DNA from: Ciona intestinalis | Taxonomy: Eukaryota > Chordata > Ascidiacea > Phlebobranchia > Cionidae | Assembly (NCBI RefSeq): GCF_000224145.3 | Contig: NC_020168.2 | Location: 1,058,518-1,122,517, forward strand | Reading direction: 5' to 3' | DNA length: 64,000 bases | Part shown: positions 19,989-37,531 of the stretch, in pieces | Layout of the letters: each line of letters begins with the position of its first letter | Position numbering within the stretch: the first letter of the stretch is position 1 | Notes under the pieces: model-generated | What the model saw: only the letters and a program-made list of their open reading frames with translations | Told to the model about the DNA's origin: nothing | Database searches by the model: none | Position numbers and translations under genes: made by a program

Positions 19989-22900
19989 ATGGCCTCTTGT
20001 CACAATTCAAGTTATCCAATTGGAAGATTAGGGAACAGCTCACCAGCTTCATTCACACCTTCAGTATCCAGCAATGTTACACTCAGTCTCACCGTTTGCT
20101 ACCTGCTGCTCTATTGCTGTGTATTTGTGTGTGTGTACATTCAATTGTGGCTGATATTGCTGTTTAACTACAAACGAATTAGCTTTCAAAGTGTCTTTTT
20201 ATTTCTATGCCTTATATGGAGTGCACTTCGAGCAACTTTGTTTTCGTTCTACTTTAAAAATACGATTGAAGCAAATGAACTTTCAGGACCGATGTATTGG
20301 CTATTGTATTGCTTTCCTGTATGTTTGCAGTTTTTCACCTTATGCTTATTAAATCTGTACTTTTCACAGGTAAGCTTATTCAGATTTAATATACATACTT
20401 ACGTTAGAACAAAGTTTAAAAATTAGTTGATGTTTATGAAAAAATTGACATTTGTTGCAAAAACTTAATAATTTTTACTCAAATGAATTTATTCTAGAAT
20501 TAGTTTATAATTATTGAATTAGGTTTTAGTTTTAAATCAAATTATTGGACTAAATAAAAAATAATTCTTAAAATATTCAGGTGATGTTTAAGTCAATGTC
20601 GAAATATGCTGCCCACCCAAACAAATACATGTAAGTTTTAAACCATGGTTACAATTTTTCGCATATTCAAATGAGCAAATGTATGCTAAAAGTCTCCTGT
20701 TTGCTATGTATACCCAAACTACATTTGCCTTCATATGTTATTCTTTAAAATTAAACTCTTTTAGTTCATTGATGTATTAAGAAATGTAAGTTGCTGTTCT
20801 TTTAGACACATGGTGTGTTAAATCTAGAATGAACAAAACAAAGACAGTTTAATAAATATATATATATATATATATTTGCGATATTATTAAGACTATCTGA
20901 ATAGGATATTAAACTTTAACATTTACCGAATAAATGTTTTATTTTTAGAATACCATTAAGAATATCAAGTTTTGCAGCTTCATTTCTATTTCTTGGTATG
21001 AATATCACTTGTGCTGTAATTGTTAGCAACGAGGTAATTATGATTATTTGCATAAAATCACTGTATGCATGTTTGTTACAATATTTAAAACATCTAAATA
21101 TTGATTCAAAATCTTACAATTTGTGCTCAGTTTGTCAGTTACAATTAGTTAGGGATATATTTGGTTGTATAAAATTTGTAAAATCTTATTGTATTGTACA
21201 TCATACATGGTATGGTAACAGATATAAATGGGCTAATCTTACACATAGCCCAGCTTTTATAATGTATATATATAATGTTAGTGTATATATATATTAATGT
21301 AATCCAGAATGTTGACAATAAAAATTTGATCAATGTTTTGATCTCCTTTTTCAAGTTTTCTTCTCTGCCGAACAACTGCTATTGTTTTTAGATAACAGTG
21401 AACCAGTGATGTAATATTTTGACAGTATAATTTACTTCTAACAGGATGTGCATACACCAAATTTGATTCTAATACGAGGGATTGTTATTACACGAGTTTT
21501 TGTGAATGACTTGTTATTCGTGGCGTGTGCCTTTTCTTTGGCATTTAGCATTTTTAAAATATCAAAAACTTGTTCTGCGAATATTCTTCTTGAAGCTAAG
21601 GTACAAATGTTCACTATTTTGTAACAATTATATTCACACCGTTTTTAGGACTAGACAGAGTAGCATTTTATATTAATAAACAGGGCACAACAGTATGTCA
21701 AGCTACATCTGTGGGAATAATCATTGTGTTGCTTTATTCATCTCGTGCGGTTTACAACCTTCTTGCAATCAGCCCTTTAAGATGCTCAGAATTATCTTCA
21801 TTCAACTTTGATTGGTACAATGTGTCGGACCAGGTACTGGTAGTATTTAAAGTTAGGTGTACCTTATATAAATTTTAAAGCTATAATTAGGTGTTTTAAG
21901 TATTTTTGCACAGTACACCTCAAATTACCACATTTTATCATAATTTAATTTTCAGAATAAAAACAAACAGCCAGTTAATAATGGTATCTTAAACTTAGGC
22001 TTGATAGTTAGTAGTGAAATCAGGTTTCCTTTACCCATTATTTGCTAGACATCACCGAATCAGACACTGATTACTTAATAGAACCACTCTTTTTTTTATT
22101 AATTTTGAATGATTGTGTCAAAGTTAGATTAGTTTTTATTAAAGTACTAATAAGTATATATAGTTGAATCAAATGGTAATAATAATTTTTTTATATAATA
22201 ATCCTTGTTTTCAGGCAGATCTAGTAAACCTCCGTGACAGCTCATATATTTTATTTGGTGTTGTGCTGTTTGTTTGGGAATTGCTGCCAACTTCATTATC
22301 CATATTTTTCTTTCGTGTTCAAAAAGTTGACGCTTTAGCGGTAAGTCTGCAGTATTATATGGTATGTGTATGCTATGCGCACTCAATCTTGAGTACAGTT
22401 GTTCTTATTCTTTTGGTAGTAGATAATAAAAGTAGTTTCTGAGATGTTACATACATTTAATGCACAATGTTCATATAACACATTTGTCAATTAATGGTGT
22501 ACAAGAACTTCAATCATTAGGTCTGACCGCTATAAAGCATGACTTTGTGTTCTTTTGTACCTTGGATGACTTTTCCAAAATCAAGTAATGACTTACGTAT
22601 GTTTGTTCTATGCACAGTCTTCCAATTGTATTTTTGAATTGTCATTAGTGATGCGCAACTCCATTACAGCTGTGCTATTTTGCTTATGCTTATTCATGTA
22701 TTTTTGTTATTTATTTCCTTTAGAAAAATGGTGAAAATGATTTAACAAATTGTAGTTTTAATAAGAGAGTTTACTTCTTTGACAATCCTTCTTGTTACGG
22801 TGAAGATGCAAATCAACAAAAACTGAAGGGAAAGGTTGAAGCAATGTAAGTTAATTATATATAATATATATATATTTATCTATATACTTTTGAAACCTTC

Positions 22901-23228
22901 CATGCTTTCTGTTAAGCTTCACAAACCAAGCATTCTTGGGTAATCTATTTGTTTTAAATGCCAAACTGTTTGTACCTGGTAAAATGTTAACATATAAGAG
23001 GACTAGTGATCGTATTCTATATAGATAAAGGTCTGTGATCTTACGCTAATACTAGTCAGGGTATCTGGGATTTAGGCTTGAGTTGCCCTATTACCCCGTG
23101 AATTGATGCTTACTCTATGTCAGTTTTATTGTATTTACATATCATTAACTACTTTAACTAAAAACGAATAACCAAGAATTTTACTTTACAGTCGATGTTC
23201 TATCTCTGCTGAAGCTGGTAACAATTGA
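19989..23228 (+). CDS. GPR137-family seven-pass membrane protein
   Basis: GPR137-family proteins are seven-pass proteins linked in vertebrates to lysosomal mTORC1/Rag control, not classical ligand receptors. Eight exons give about 368 aa: 19989-20369, 20581-20630, 20949-21033, 21445-21600, 21684-21833, 22215-22340, 22724-22845 and 23192-23228. Hallmarks in order are [40 protein letters not shown] with YFSQ after it, [68 protein letters not shown] and the tail motif RVYFFDNP. The short N-terminus has several N-glycosylation sequons. If the GTAAGT donor at 22846 is unused, translation stops at 22849, four codons earlier in effect than a long tail. Assignment among GPR137, B and C is not possible here. 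Confidence 0.92.
20855..20875. repeat. (TA)n microsatellite
   Basis: A pure AT/TA tract of about 20 bases in the second intron of the GPR137-type gene. Confidence 0.9.
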
Positions 23229-24032
23229 AGGATATTTATAATTGTTAATATTTATAATATATTTTATTTATAATTTTAATATTGTTAACAATATATGTTT
23301 ATAAACCTTAATATATATTTATATTAAAGTTGTACATGCTACTTCATATAGATAAGTTGTATAAAAAAAAATTTATAAAGAAAAAATGAACTTTGATTTT
23401 ATGATTGAATATTAACATGTACTAATATATATTGATTGTTATGTTGCCCAGTTTTATTGTTTGAATCTATCAGTGTTAAAATGTTTTGTTGCTATATTTG
23501 TGTTAAATTAATAATACATTTAAATTTAGTTAATGTGACTGGTCAATTTTATTTTTATAAACTGCTAGAGAGGCATACCAACAAAAAATTGATCTAAAGG
23601 TATTACTTGGAATGTGCAACAATGCATACGGGACTTCCCATAGGAAAAGTGATACACAATGAGCCTTGAATCCATCTATTAAACTCCAGGCCACATTTAG
23701 GTGTGCCAGGTTTCCTTATAGAAGGTTCAAACAATACCACTGAACAACCAAGTAGACTTAAAACTAAGATTTTTCAGTTTTAATTTGATTTTCACTGAAA
23801 AAGCAAAAAGACGTTGCCACAATTTGTATTGCTTCGAAGTAGTAAAGAGATCTACAAACACAGGAAATTACAAGAAAGAGTTCACATCATATCACAGAAG
23901 TAAACTTCCTAAACATGTGAAACAAGAGTGACAATTTTGTTCCTACATTAGTTTCAACCAATACCCGCAAGTCCAAAAATATTTATAAAAAGGACTTTTC
24001 CTTTGAAAATTCTTAAATATATTTTATGCCAT
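23229..24032. other. Convergent 3' region
   Basis: About 800 AT-rich bases lie between the tail-to-tail GPR137-type gene and DDOST, so it should hold both 3' UTRs. No coding exon or complete mobile element is seen. A GAGCCTTGAATCCAT string near 23662 resembles the SINE head in reverse, perhaps a relic. Confidence 0.5.
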
Positions 24033-27000
24033 TTATTCAGATTTGACTTTCTTTGCATCATCATGGTAAAGGAAGAACACAGAGAAGATAACAACACCAA
24101 GCATCATGCTGAATGCACTGGCATAATATGGGTATGCAGATGATATAAATCTCTCATACTGAGTGTGCTGCAATGGGCGAACAGAAACTTGAGTGGCACT
24201 CTTTAAAAATGTGTATCCTAATCTGGAGTAATCAATTTTAAATTGGAAAACACCATACACATCGGGTAGTTTAAAATCAATGGTAAAAGCTCCAAGTTTT
24301 GGATTGAGTTTGATGGGTAATCTCACAAACGGATCAATCCTAACAAATTCCATCTGGACATCATCACCCTTGAACGGCTTCCATTTTCCATCAATAGTAC
24401 GTTCTTCGATTACAATGCTGAAGTGCTGTATGAACAGGTTTTTAAACAATAATCATAAAAATTACCACAAATAAGTTTCAACATACCACCATATCTGTGA
24501 TGGTGTAAGCATCAGGTGCGACTTTCTCTCCCAATTTATGATGATTAATCTTTCCAACTCGTAACACACCACTTTCTGAAAACACCCACTTAGAAAGGGT
24601 GATTACAAAGTCAGCATTGCCAGATTTTGCAAACCTGAAATAAATCACATGTAAGCAAACAAATATTCTGCCTAACATTTTTGACTTACGCCTTTGAACC
24701 GGGTGAATCCTGTTTAACTCCAGAAGTCAAATAATCATCACTGAACATTTGAAGTGAACCAGCAAATACAAGACGTGCATTGTTGCGAGCCTAAACATAT
24801 TTGTTTAAATCCATAGTGATGTGAGTAACTTTCAACAGTTTGATAATATACCTGTAATCCTGCAACTAACACAGTGTTTGTACCAACTCCAAGAGGATAT
24901 TGTTCAATTTTGTCATCAGTAAAGTAGGAGTAGCAAGTTGCTGAACCTTTCATTATTGGTAGAACAAGTGGGTTTTCCTGATCAAGTACCATCCTGAAAG
25001 TTATAACGTTTCAATATTGGCACATCAACTCTTGACTAATCTTAAGATCTTAATATTGGCGTTAAAGAGTAAGACCAATTTTTTCATAAGTATTCATTTA
25101 ATGTATATTAGGATGTAAAAAAACAGGTTTGGTTATCTGCCTTTTGTTCATTAAACTTAAAAGTATTTCAATAAAAATATAATGGATAAGTAAAAAAATA
25201 AAACACAGTATATTGGGAATTGGAAAATATATATATATAATATATATTATATATATTCTTTTCATAACTTTAGCTATATTCTTTGTGGGTGAGGTGTTTG
25301 TCAAGGATATGAAGATTAAGCCAGATTTGGTCGAAATTGGTCCTTTCGTCCTCAACTTTGCGACATTGTAGCCCAATCATACACTTATTACACACCATCT
25401 TTATCCTTGTGCGCTTACGAGTTACCACACCTTAACTTTGTTAATGATTTTAACTTTGATATGGCTTACAATTTGTACAACCCATCAAAGCTCACTGGGT
25501 TGCAGCAATGTCCTTTAAGTATCTTGCTCAAGGACACATACCCTGATAAGTATCGATATCCCCAAGCCATGGTACCAGACCAGAAGCTTATCCAAATATA
25601 AAAAATTAAGAATACATACCCGATTCCATTAAATAAGATTGGTGATTTTGGTTTCCCCACAATGTTTTCAGATTTAATGAGGTTGCTCGGATCAACAACA
25701 AGTTTTGTATGCGATCCTCTATCACTTTCATCAAAGTTATGATGATCGATAACTTTGGTTCGCTCCTGTATTAACATCATTGTTATATTACCAAACTCCA
25801 AACATATTATAATGATGAGGGATGACAAACTTAAATTTATTGGTGATACAAAATCTATTCATTCCTAATGCAACCGACAACCCCGGAAGTAAAGACTGCA
25901 GTGCCCGGTGGGTTTTGGGTAGATATTTTACTTTTCCAATAGGGTCGTAGCATTGGTGAAATCATAACAAAAATAAAGGTGGTATTTCAAATGTAAATTT
26001 GTTAGTAAAATTTCCCTCTTTTATATTAAAAATCCCATTTCTACACCTTGAATAAAGTCCCCAACAACCTAAGCCTAATGCGGAATTACTAAACGACCTC
26101 ACCTCATCAAACTCCACTCCACATTCAGAAGCAAGTTCTCTGATCGGATCACCGATGCTTGAATCAGCTGCTACCAAAACATTACCTCCACCATCTACAA
26201 AATCTGTGATTGTTGAAACTTTGATGCCACCACCAAAATCTGAAAAGTTCAACTTAATGATAACACTGCAAACAAACACTGTAAGTGTAAACAAACAGTT
26301 AGACTGGAAAATATTTTGTAGATAAATCCAAGTAATCGTTAGCTAGGGAAAAACATTACAGAACAAATAAACTTAATTAACATTTTAGAAACTAGAATTT
26401 CAAATTCTTTTCTACCAGTAGATATAAGCATTAAGCAACATAGAAATAGGGAACTATATGATATCCAAATATTAAATTAATAATATATAATATATATTTA
26501 TATTTTTATTAACAGGGTCGAGACTCCTGAAACCTCCGCTAAATTTTGCAATTCCAGGTTCATGGTAACGGATGGTTAGTTCAGCCATGTTTTACCACAA
26601 TGGCAACAAGTTAACAACTGTAAAAAACGATTTATCATATATGCGATCTTCCAATTGGAATTTTGACTCTTTTTATATTTATCGGAAAAAATAATTTTAC
26701 AAACATAAGTCAGTTTATAGCAGCCTTGTTGGATCATGAGCTCTAAAATGATCAAAGATTGTACTATTGGGTAGTTTTTTGCATCATGAAACGTATAGCA
26801 GGCCATGAAAAAACGTCCCACACACAAAAAATTTTTTTTTTTTAAATTATTAAGTTTCAAAAGTTGTTAATATAGTATATGAGATGACGTGTGATGACGT
26901 CATTAAACAGAATACCGAATCCCGTAATTAAATTCGAATACAAAAGGATTCGAATCTCACGGATTCGAAATTCTGTAATGTGCTCCCTAGTTAAGATTAT

Positions 27001-27335
27001 TAAACTAGGTGAATAAAAAATCTTTACCTTCAACTGATGGGGAAAATATAATAAGATTTTCATAAAGTTGCACCCCATATTTGATCAACTCCAAGCTGGC
27101 ATCATCAGCGGATTTGAACGTTAAATCAAAACCTCTGTCTGTTTAAATAGCACATGTTTAGAATCTTTCCATCACCATAACAGGCATATTATTTACCCGA
27201 CAAAGATTTGAAGAATATTGAATGAGTAGTTTTGATATCAGAATTGTCATATAAAACCAAAGTCTTCTTGTTTTGCTTCGACCACACAAACGCAAGGCAG
27301 GCAAGCAATACCAAACAGAAATAACTTTGCTTCAT
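24033..27335 (-). CDS. ddost: DDOST/OST48, oligosaccharyltransferase 48-kDa subunit
   Basis: This is a non-catalytic core subunit of the ER oligosaccharyltransferase that transfers glycans to asparagine during translocation. Eight exons give about 438 aa: 27335-27197, 27138-27028, 26239-26103, 25765-25620, 24993-24852, 24790-24690, 24634-24487 and 24425-24033. A signal peptide (about residues 1-19, [11 protein letters not shown]) is followed by [16 protein letters not shown] and [14 protein letters not shown]. Later come [96 protein letters not shown] and [16 protein letters not shown]. One C-terminal membrane helix ([19 protein letters not shown]) ends in a lysine-rich cytosolic tail. Length and order match the family (human about 456 aa). 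A SINE fragment lies in the fourth intron. Confidence 0.97.
25227..25257. repeat. (TA)n-rich microsatellite
   Basis: About 30 bases of TA-rich tract in a DDOST intron. Confidence 0.85.
25409..25549 (-). mobile_element. SINE body fragment in DDOST intron 4
   Basis: Reverse of the SINE body: GCTTACGAGTTACCA, ATATGGCTTACAATTTG, ACAACCCATCAAAG, CACTGGGTTGCAGCAAT and CTTGCTCAAGGACACATACC. It is truncated at both ends. Confidence 0.7.
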
Positions 27336-27673
27336 TTTGGAATGTTTGAAAAACCTGTAACCTAAGTATTGAAAAAGAAAACAATAAAATTCGGAAAGGT
27401 TTACTGCTCACATTTAGCAGGCCAATATTGGATGGATGTTGAAGTTTTTTTTAAATACAGATACGAAGACCAATAGTTTAATGTGTTGTAGGTAAGCTAG
27501 CATAAAGTTTTGTTAAATGTAGTTGGTTTACCAAATCTTCACTTTTGTTGTTATTATTTTGGTTTGTTGCACAAGATTAAGAACCACGGACAGTGACATA
27601 CATAACGAATTTATATGCAACCACAACATAACATTAATACCACACAAGTAAACACGCAATCACGCATGCTATG

Positions 27674-28483
27674 TTAACTAGATATTCCAATTTCAAAATT
27701 ATTTTCAAGAGATTGAACAGAATCATTTACAAGTGAAAGTATTTTTAGCTTTAAATCAGATTTTGTCTTTTTAGGTAATGTCTTAACTTCTGCAGCAATT
27801 GACGCAAAAAATAAATCGTCTGCATCATTTGAGTTTGTTCCAATGACGTTATCAAACTTCCTTTCAGCTATAGATAGATTGGTATGACTTTCAAATTCAT
27901 TGCTTACAGAATGTCTCTTTCTTTTTGATGGAACCATGTAGCTGGGTGTTGCATCATAATGATGTACAGGACTCTTTGACATGGTTTTATTTGGTGAATA
28001 GGTTGAATTATCTGTATGTCCACTATACATATCTGCAGACATACTGCCATCTGCCAAGTAAATGTCATCAGGTTGGTCTTGGTCTTCAGTGCCAATCCAA
28101 ACCTCCAATTCCTGGTTTGACATACCCTCAGATTCATTCTTTTTCACCAAGCTGCATCTCCCTTCCTGCGACTTCAAGTGAACTTTAAATGAATTGCCTC
28201 GCCCGTAGCAACGTTGACAAAATGGACAATGATAATGACTGCGCTTCACTTCTTTTAGGCTAATTCGATTAAAGCAGCTTCGCCGGCATGGTAAAATAAT
28301 TCCTTGCTTCCCATCAACTTTTTGAAAAATTGCGTAACGGAAATGTACATAGTTCAAATGCTTCTTTAGATCTGTTTTATAGGAAATTTCATTTTCTTCA
28401 CACAAGGGACATTTGTTATTAGATAGGTCAAATTTATGAAGCACTTCTTCAAATGAATTGGCAAAGAAGGTTGTTTGGTGCAT
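27674..28483 (-). CDS. Intronless zinc-finger protein with BESS-like C-terminus
   Basis: The 269-aa product is of unknown function and likely nuclear and DNA-binding. A C2H2 finger is formed by C25, C28, H42 and H47. A second zinc knuckle uses C86, C89, H102 and C110 (C2HC). Between them, C66 and C70 with H83/H85 may form another unusual site. The middle is acidic and then serine/threonine-rich, followed by a basic nuclear-localisation-like SKRKRH at 186-191. Residues 221-256 (ADDLFFASIAAEVKTLPKKT and onward) fit the BESS motif, a short protein-interaction helix pair best known from insect MADF-BESS proteins. It lies divergently upstream of no close gene and 339 bases from the DDOST start on the same strand. 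Single-exon structure could mean retroposition. Confidence 0.7.
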   Translation of the reverse strand: MHQTTFFANSFEEVLHKFDLSNNKCPLCEENEISYKTDLKKHLNYVHFRYAIFQKVDGKQGIILPCRRSCFNRISLKEVKRSHYHCPFCQRCYGRGNSFKVHLKSQEGRCSLVKKNESEGMSNQELEVWIGTEDQDQPDDIYLADGSMSADMYSGHTDNSTYSPNKTMSKSPVHHYDATPSYMVPSKRKRHSVSNEFESHTNLSIAERKFDNVIGTNSNDADDLFFASIAAEVKTLPKKTKSDLKLKILSLVNDSVQSLENNFEIGISS

Positions 28484-30368
28484 TACGATTTATAAAATAA
28501 AGAATATTGGAAAAAGTCATTAAGAGCTAGTAGCTTGGTCTATACAAAAAAACAAATTAATGTTAGCAAGAGAAACGTTATAGCGATGTGCCGAAATCAA
28601 AAATGCTCAGGCTAAGTACCTAACACAACACAACCCTAACCCCTAACCCCGGACTCATTTTATACCAAATCATAGTATACATAAGTAACATATTTACATA
28701 TATATATATAAGTTTTGTGACATGAAAAACCTGCTAGTACAACCCTAAGCAGGCGAATTCTAGTGACGAAAATTTTGAAATACGATAACGCTTTTCGCTC
28801 TGTAATCCTTTAGCTATTGTTTTTTTGTCTCAAAATATTTTTCTTTGAGTTCGCTAATATTCACCGTACATAGTTAACCTTGCGCAAGTCAGGCAAATTA
28901 CTTGACAAAGAATGTTTTTACGTCTTTTTTATCACCTCCAGACTTTGAAACAAATAATACAGTGCATATCAGTAAAACCTAAAGAAACATTTTAATATCA
29001 AAGCTAAAAGAGAAACGAATAAGAAAGCGCTAGTGTTTGCACCGCCATATCTCCTTGAGCAACTGGTTGATTACCTAAGAACTTGCTTAATCTTAATAAT
29101 TTATACATGTAAGGTAATGTAAATTTTACTTCCACATATGACCACTGACAATAAAATGTAATTTTTGAAAAATTGGGGCCGTATACGCTGTTGATTGTAG
29201 ATAGGAATGGGGAGACAGAGGATGGTGGACGAAAATAGCTAAGACGAGTTTAATGGCAGCCGAAAATGTTGTTTAAATTGTAAAAAATCATGTTTGCAGT
29301 TTGCTAAGAACAAACTGTTGATTACCCATTCTTTACAAGTCCCTCCTGCACAATCATTCACCTTTAATCATATAATTACTAATCTACCACAAAACCAGAT
29401 TGCTGTTTAAAAATCCGTGAAATGCAAACTTACAATGCTCTTCCAATCATAAAAATATAGCTACAAAATATTATCAAACAAACTCTATTGTCTAGAAAAA
29501 TCCCTTTCATACATTTATTAAACATTTTACAGTGCACTCTAATGCTTGGTTAACCATATATATATGGAAAAATCGTACCACCCGAATCCTAACAAAACTA
29601 GAGCAACACCGCTCACATATACAACACACACGCAGATATCCTTACAACGCAACGTTTCACGTCAGCAAAGAAAATAGTTTCATTAAATCAAGCGGTTAAT
29701 GCCGCGTTGTGAAATTTACGGTTCGCTGAGGTTTGCCCCTATACATCTTTATCTAATATTTGTTGTGCACGTAGTGCATATATAACCTTTTCACTAACGA
29801 GCAATTTGTTCGTCTTAAGATATTTTCTGCTTGCATAAAATTGATAAACTGTCTAGCATACCAGTATATGTGTCTTGATAACACAATGCTTGTAACAGTA
29901 TGTAGCGTCTTTAAACCCATTTCTTTTTTAACTGCTTTAGTAGGGTTGTAGAAAGGTGGAAGTACATAAACAGCGAAGATACATTTTAATTAATCCTGAT
30001 AAACAATAGACGTAAGTACGTAATGCATAACTCCGAAAAAAGCGTGCTTGATTGTAAAATTAAACTGGTTAAAATACGCCTTAAAATGTTTGTTTATCTG
30101 CGAGGTATATTTGGGGCGGCCCCGTTAAATTTGGGGCGGGTGGTATTGAAGGTAGGACCAAATATCATGACAAACTTGACCACATTTAATGCATCTCTGT
30201 TGGAAACCTTCCGCAAACCTTACACGAAAGTAAGGTTTTTGATTTAAAGCCGGCAAAAATGATTTGACTATAAATGTTACAATTAGCCTAAAACATGGTT
30301 TACGTTTTTTGTTTATCAAATACGATAGAACAATATTATAACAGTCAAGTATAGCAATAATAATATCC

Positions 30369-30687
30369 AGCGCCGTAGCACAGTTGGTTAGAACGCCTAC
30401 CTCGAACCAAGAGGTAAGGAGTTCAAGGCGCGTCGTTGCTACCATTGTGGGCGTATGTTTCCTTAGGCAAGAGACTTAATGGTAACTGCTCCAACCCAGT
30501 GGTCACTAATGGATTGCACAAATTATCAGCTACACATAAAAATGAAAAAAAAAATATTCACCCACAAAGTCACGTATACTTACGGTAACTCGTAAGCTGG
30601 CGTGAGGTGTATGAACATCCATGTTATAACGACTGTCGTTTTCCGGCCACGCGAAAATAAAAGAAGTAACATTTATTCATTCATTCA
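30369..30687 (+). mobile_element. Full-length composite tRNA-headed SINE
   Basis: The head has a near-perfect Pol III A box, TAGCACAGTTGG (consensus TRGCNNAGYNGG), and a B-box-like GAGTTCAAGGC about 50 bases on. The body follows: CTACCATTGTGGGCGTATG, TTAGGCAAGAGACTTAATGG, CAACCCAGTGGTCACTAATG, TATCAGCTACACAT, an A-rich tract, ACTCGTAAGCTGGCGTGAGG, CGACTGTCGTTTTCCGGCC and a TTATTCATTCATTCA tail. The structure matches the composite SINE reported from Ciona (recalled as Cics-1; name not checked). Confidence 0.85.
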
Positions 30688-31408
30688 AATAACATACTCA
30701 ACTCGTTTCTGCTTACTTTATACCGAAAACTAAAGTTTTAACGTGTACACGTCAGCATGTCTGCAAGTGTTCAAGGAGGGTCGTATAATAAATTTTGGCC
30801 GAGTGTTGATTTTATTTGTTCCAAACGAATTGGATTAGAAAATAGAACGGTTGTTCTTTTTGCCACGAGCGTCTACACGGTAAAATAATGTTGATTCCGG
30901 TTACACACTTGTTTAATTAACGATGTTATTTCCTTATTTTTAAAGTGCGTGCTGTTACTCTTACATTTAAAACCAGTACAATGTTTTGTTTGTTTATTTC
31001 CCATTAAAAAAGGAAAAGTGATTACCAAGAATTTACAAACTCTGTTGTCTCTATATGTTGTATATATGTAATTTGCACATGACAACTTCAAGAGAAAAAT
31101 GTTAAATAGCTATTAGCTTAAAATAATCTTTTAATGGCTCAGCTACTATACGTCGGATATACACTATTTACGTTTTTTCATACCAGATAAGCCATTAAAA
31201 CATTATTTACTTCATATCCGGTTGATACTTATGAAGTAAACATAGTTAAAATATGTCAGTCGAAAGTAAAAGTTTCATTTTAGACATTTCTTAAACAGAT
31301 ATAAATTTACGGTAATTAGGTGTATTTATTTTGAAATTATCACACTGATCTATAATACAACCATGTATATAAATGTCTTATAATTAATATTTTTAAAGTT
31401 ATAGCGGA

Positions 31409-31524
31409 GTGGGGTAAGACAGGACATGTTTTAATTCTTTCTTCTCGTACTATTTTTTTCATCGTTAAAACTACGATCACGAAATGTGTGATTCAGGTGT
31501 AACGGTATCCCATCTTAACCCCAT
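31409..31524. mobile_element. Internally deleted MITE
   Basis: The left end GAGTGGGGTAAGACAGGACA and the right end GGTATCCCATCTTAACCCCA are inverted, but only about 115 bases separate the extremes, against about 190 in full copies. Confidence 0.55.
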
Positions 31525-31800
31525 TGACCATAAGGTATGATGTGTTTTCAACTTATACCAGTTGGGCTGAACAATCTTTCAATGTGTTCATTCCATTATG
31601 TGACCATAGGCAAACTATTAGAAAACAAAAATAAGAACAATGTTGTTGACATAAAGGCACTTAATTTGTTATTCTATCATTAACGTTATACGCGGAAGAC
31701 AGAGCCATACTCGCGCGTTAACTTAATATTTCGCTTTGTGACAATGCGGTTAATTGTTTGAATGACGAATGTTGTACTACTTGAAATTATCTAAGACAGC

Positions 31801-35860
<4,060 letters not shown>

Positions 35861-37522
35861 ATTTCCAGCTTAAAAGTTGTTGAAATGTTTTATAAGAATG
35901 GATCCACAAGCACAACACAACACGCTCCGAACCCCTGCAACACTGACTCAGAGTGAGAACAAGCAAAGTTTCGCAACACAAACTGCAACGGGAGAAATAA
36001 ATAAAGAAAGAGAAGAAATTGCGTGAAAGAGAGGAGTGAGACGCACTGCCGAGTTTGCGAAATCACATAGCGAAGCACGTCAGCGTTTACACCAAGCTAC
36101 AGAATTGCAAAAAATTACGCTTCGCCTAACCTGCATATTTTATCAAATGCTAAAAAATTGAAATTAGACCTCCACTTTAATGTTAATGAGTTTAACTAAT
36201 ACTAAATTAATGGATGTGTGTTTGTTATTGTTTCAGCGCGAAGTTAGGCTAATGATATAGCGTAATGTAAACAAACATTGTTTATAGTTGTTGAAGTTTG
36301 TATAATATTTAACAATGCAAAACACTAAACAGTTGATACATATACCAATAACGTTGGCTGAATTTCATTCACCAGTAACACTGACAAGGACTTCACTAAT
36401 ACGAATTAAAATAGGAGTAGAGCACATTTGATAAAAGTAATTGACCCGATTTTCTGTTAAAGTGGAACGGCCTCGGTTGGTTTAAACTTTTGATTTGCTT
36501 TATTTGCTTTTGCAGGAAGTCGTTTGTTTATACGCGTTCTTGTATACAATCTTCGGTAATTCTGGACAGGAAAATACGTAATGTATAGATAGTCAGTTTC
36601 GATAACAAAACAACGTATGATAGTTAGGTCCGATAACAAAATAATTCAATAACTTTCAATCGGAGTTAAAGGTGTCGCTCAGCCACCGGAACGCCTTGAA
36701 AACCTAAAATATTTATTGAGGTTCCGAGCTGCGTTCCGGTGGATTTCAACGGGTTCCGGTTAAAATCCAACAGCTCTGACATAAGAATAAAACTGTGGTT
36801 GGTTTTTCTTTCTTTAACTAATACAAATTCAATATCTGAGTAAAAATCTACCATCAATTAACCATGGGATAGGGTCGAGTAAAAATAACAGTTTATTCAA
36901 ACTGTGTTTTTTAATGTGTTTGTTTAATAAACGGCTGATAATTTTAATAACTTATAAAGGACTACTGGGTTAAAAGCAAGTGCACAAACCACTGTGCGGT
37001 CGCATCGGACTATGTTTTGGAAAGTGCACAAACCACTTCACAATGATGGTTACTTTAGCTCCACTTAGTGGGAAGTTGTATTGAAACTACTTAACGCCAG
37101 GGAGCGCACAACATTAATGTTGAAGTGTTCGTTGTTGTTTAGGATTCCGCTGTTAAACAGCAACTTAAAATAAAAGTATTTTATCTGACACTTTATAAAA
37201 TCATGTGCAAGATGAATTGTAAAAGCTGTTGCGATGGCTAACTTAAGTGTGTTCGTCGCAACACAATGAACGTCCGTTACAAGGTGGAAGAAAACCATTG
37301 GAGGGCAATGTGAAAAGTGATTATGTTTAAATATATTTAAAACATTGAAACTTAAACCGTAGACCTGTAATATATTTAAATAACGTTCTTAGAAAGTAAA
37401 AAATCTGATAAGCATGAAGGAAAGTCGGAGGGAAGTTTCTTCAGTGGCGTCTGCTGACAGATGTTGTGATAATAAAGGACACCAGGCATGCGTCTCGCTG
37501 TTGTGAACCCGCCATGTATCGC

Positions 37523-37531
37523 TTTCCCACG
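37523..37531 (-). promoter_or_regulatory. Su(H)/RBPJ-type motif
   Basis: On the minus strand this reads CGTGGGAAA, fitting YGTGRGAAM. It is about 1.8 kb downstream of the Hes stop codon. Confidence 0.4.

Larger units (their letters stand above)
28484..31800. other. Intergenic spacer
   Basis: AT-rich with no recognisable exon. It holds a full-length plus-strand SINE (30369-30687) and an internally deleted TAGTAGGGTGGGG-type MITE (31409-31524). The promoter of the zinc-finger gene should lie just right of 28483. The rest shows nothing recognisable. Confidence 0.5.

Noticed and set aside
20998-21297. 99-codon frame
   Set aside because: It is the GPR137-type exon 20949-21033 running on into its intron.
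28630-28652. CCCTAACCCCTAACCCC telomere-like stretch
   Set aside because: Only about two imperfect units; too short to call an interstitial telomeric array.
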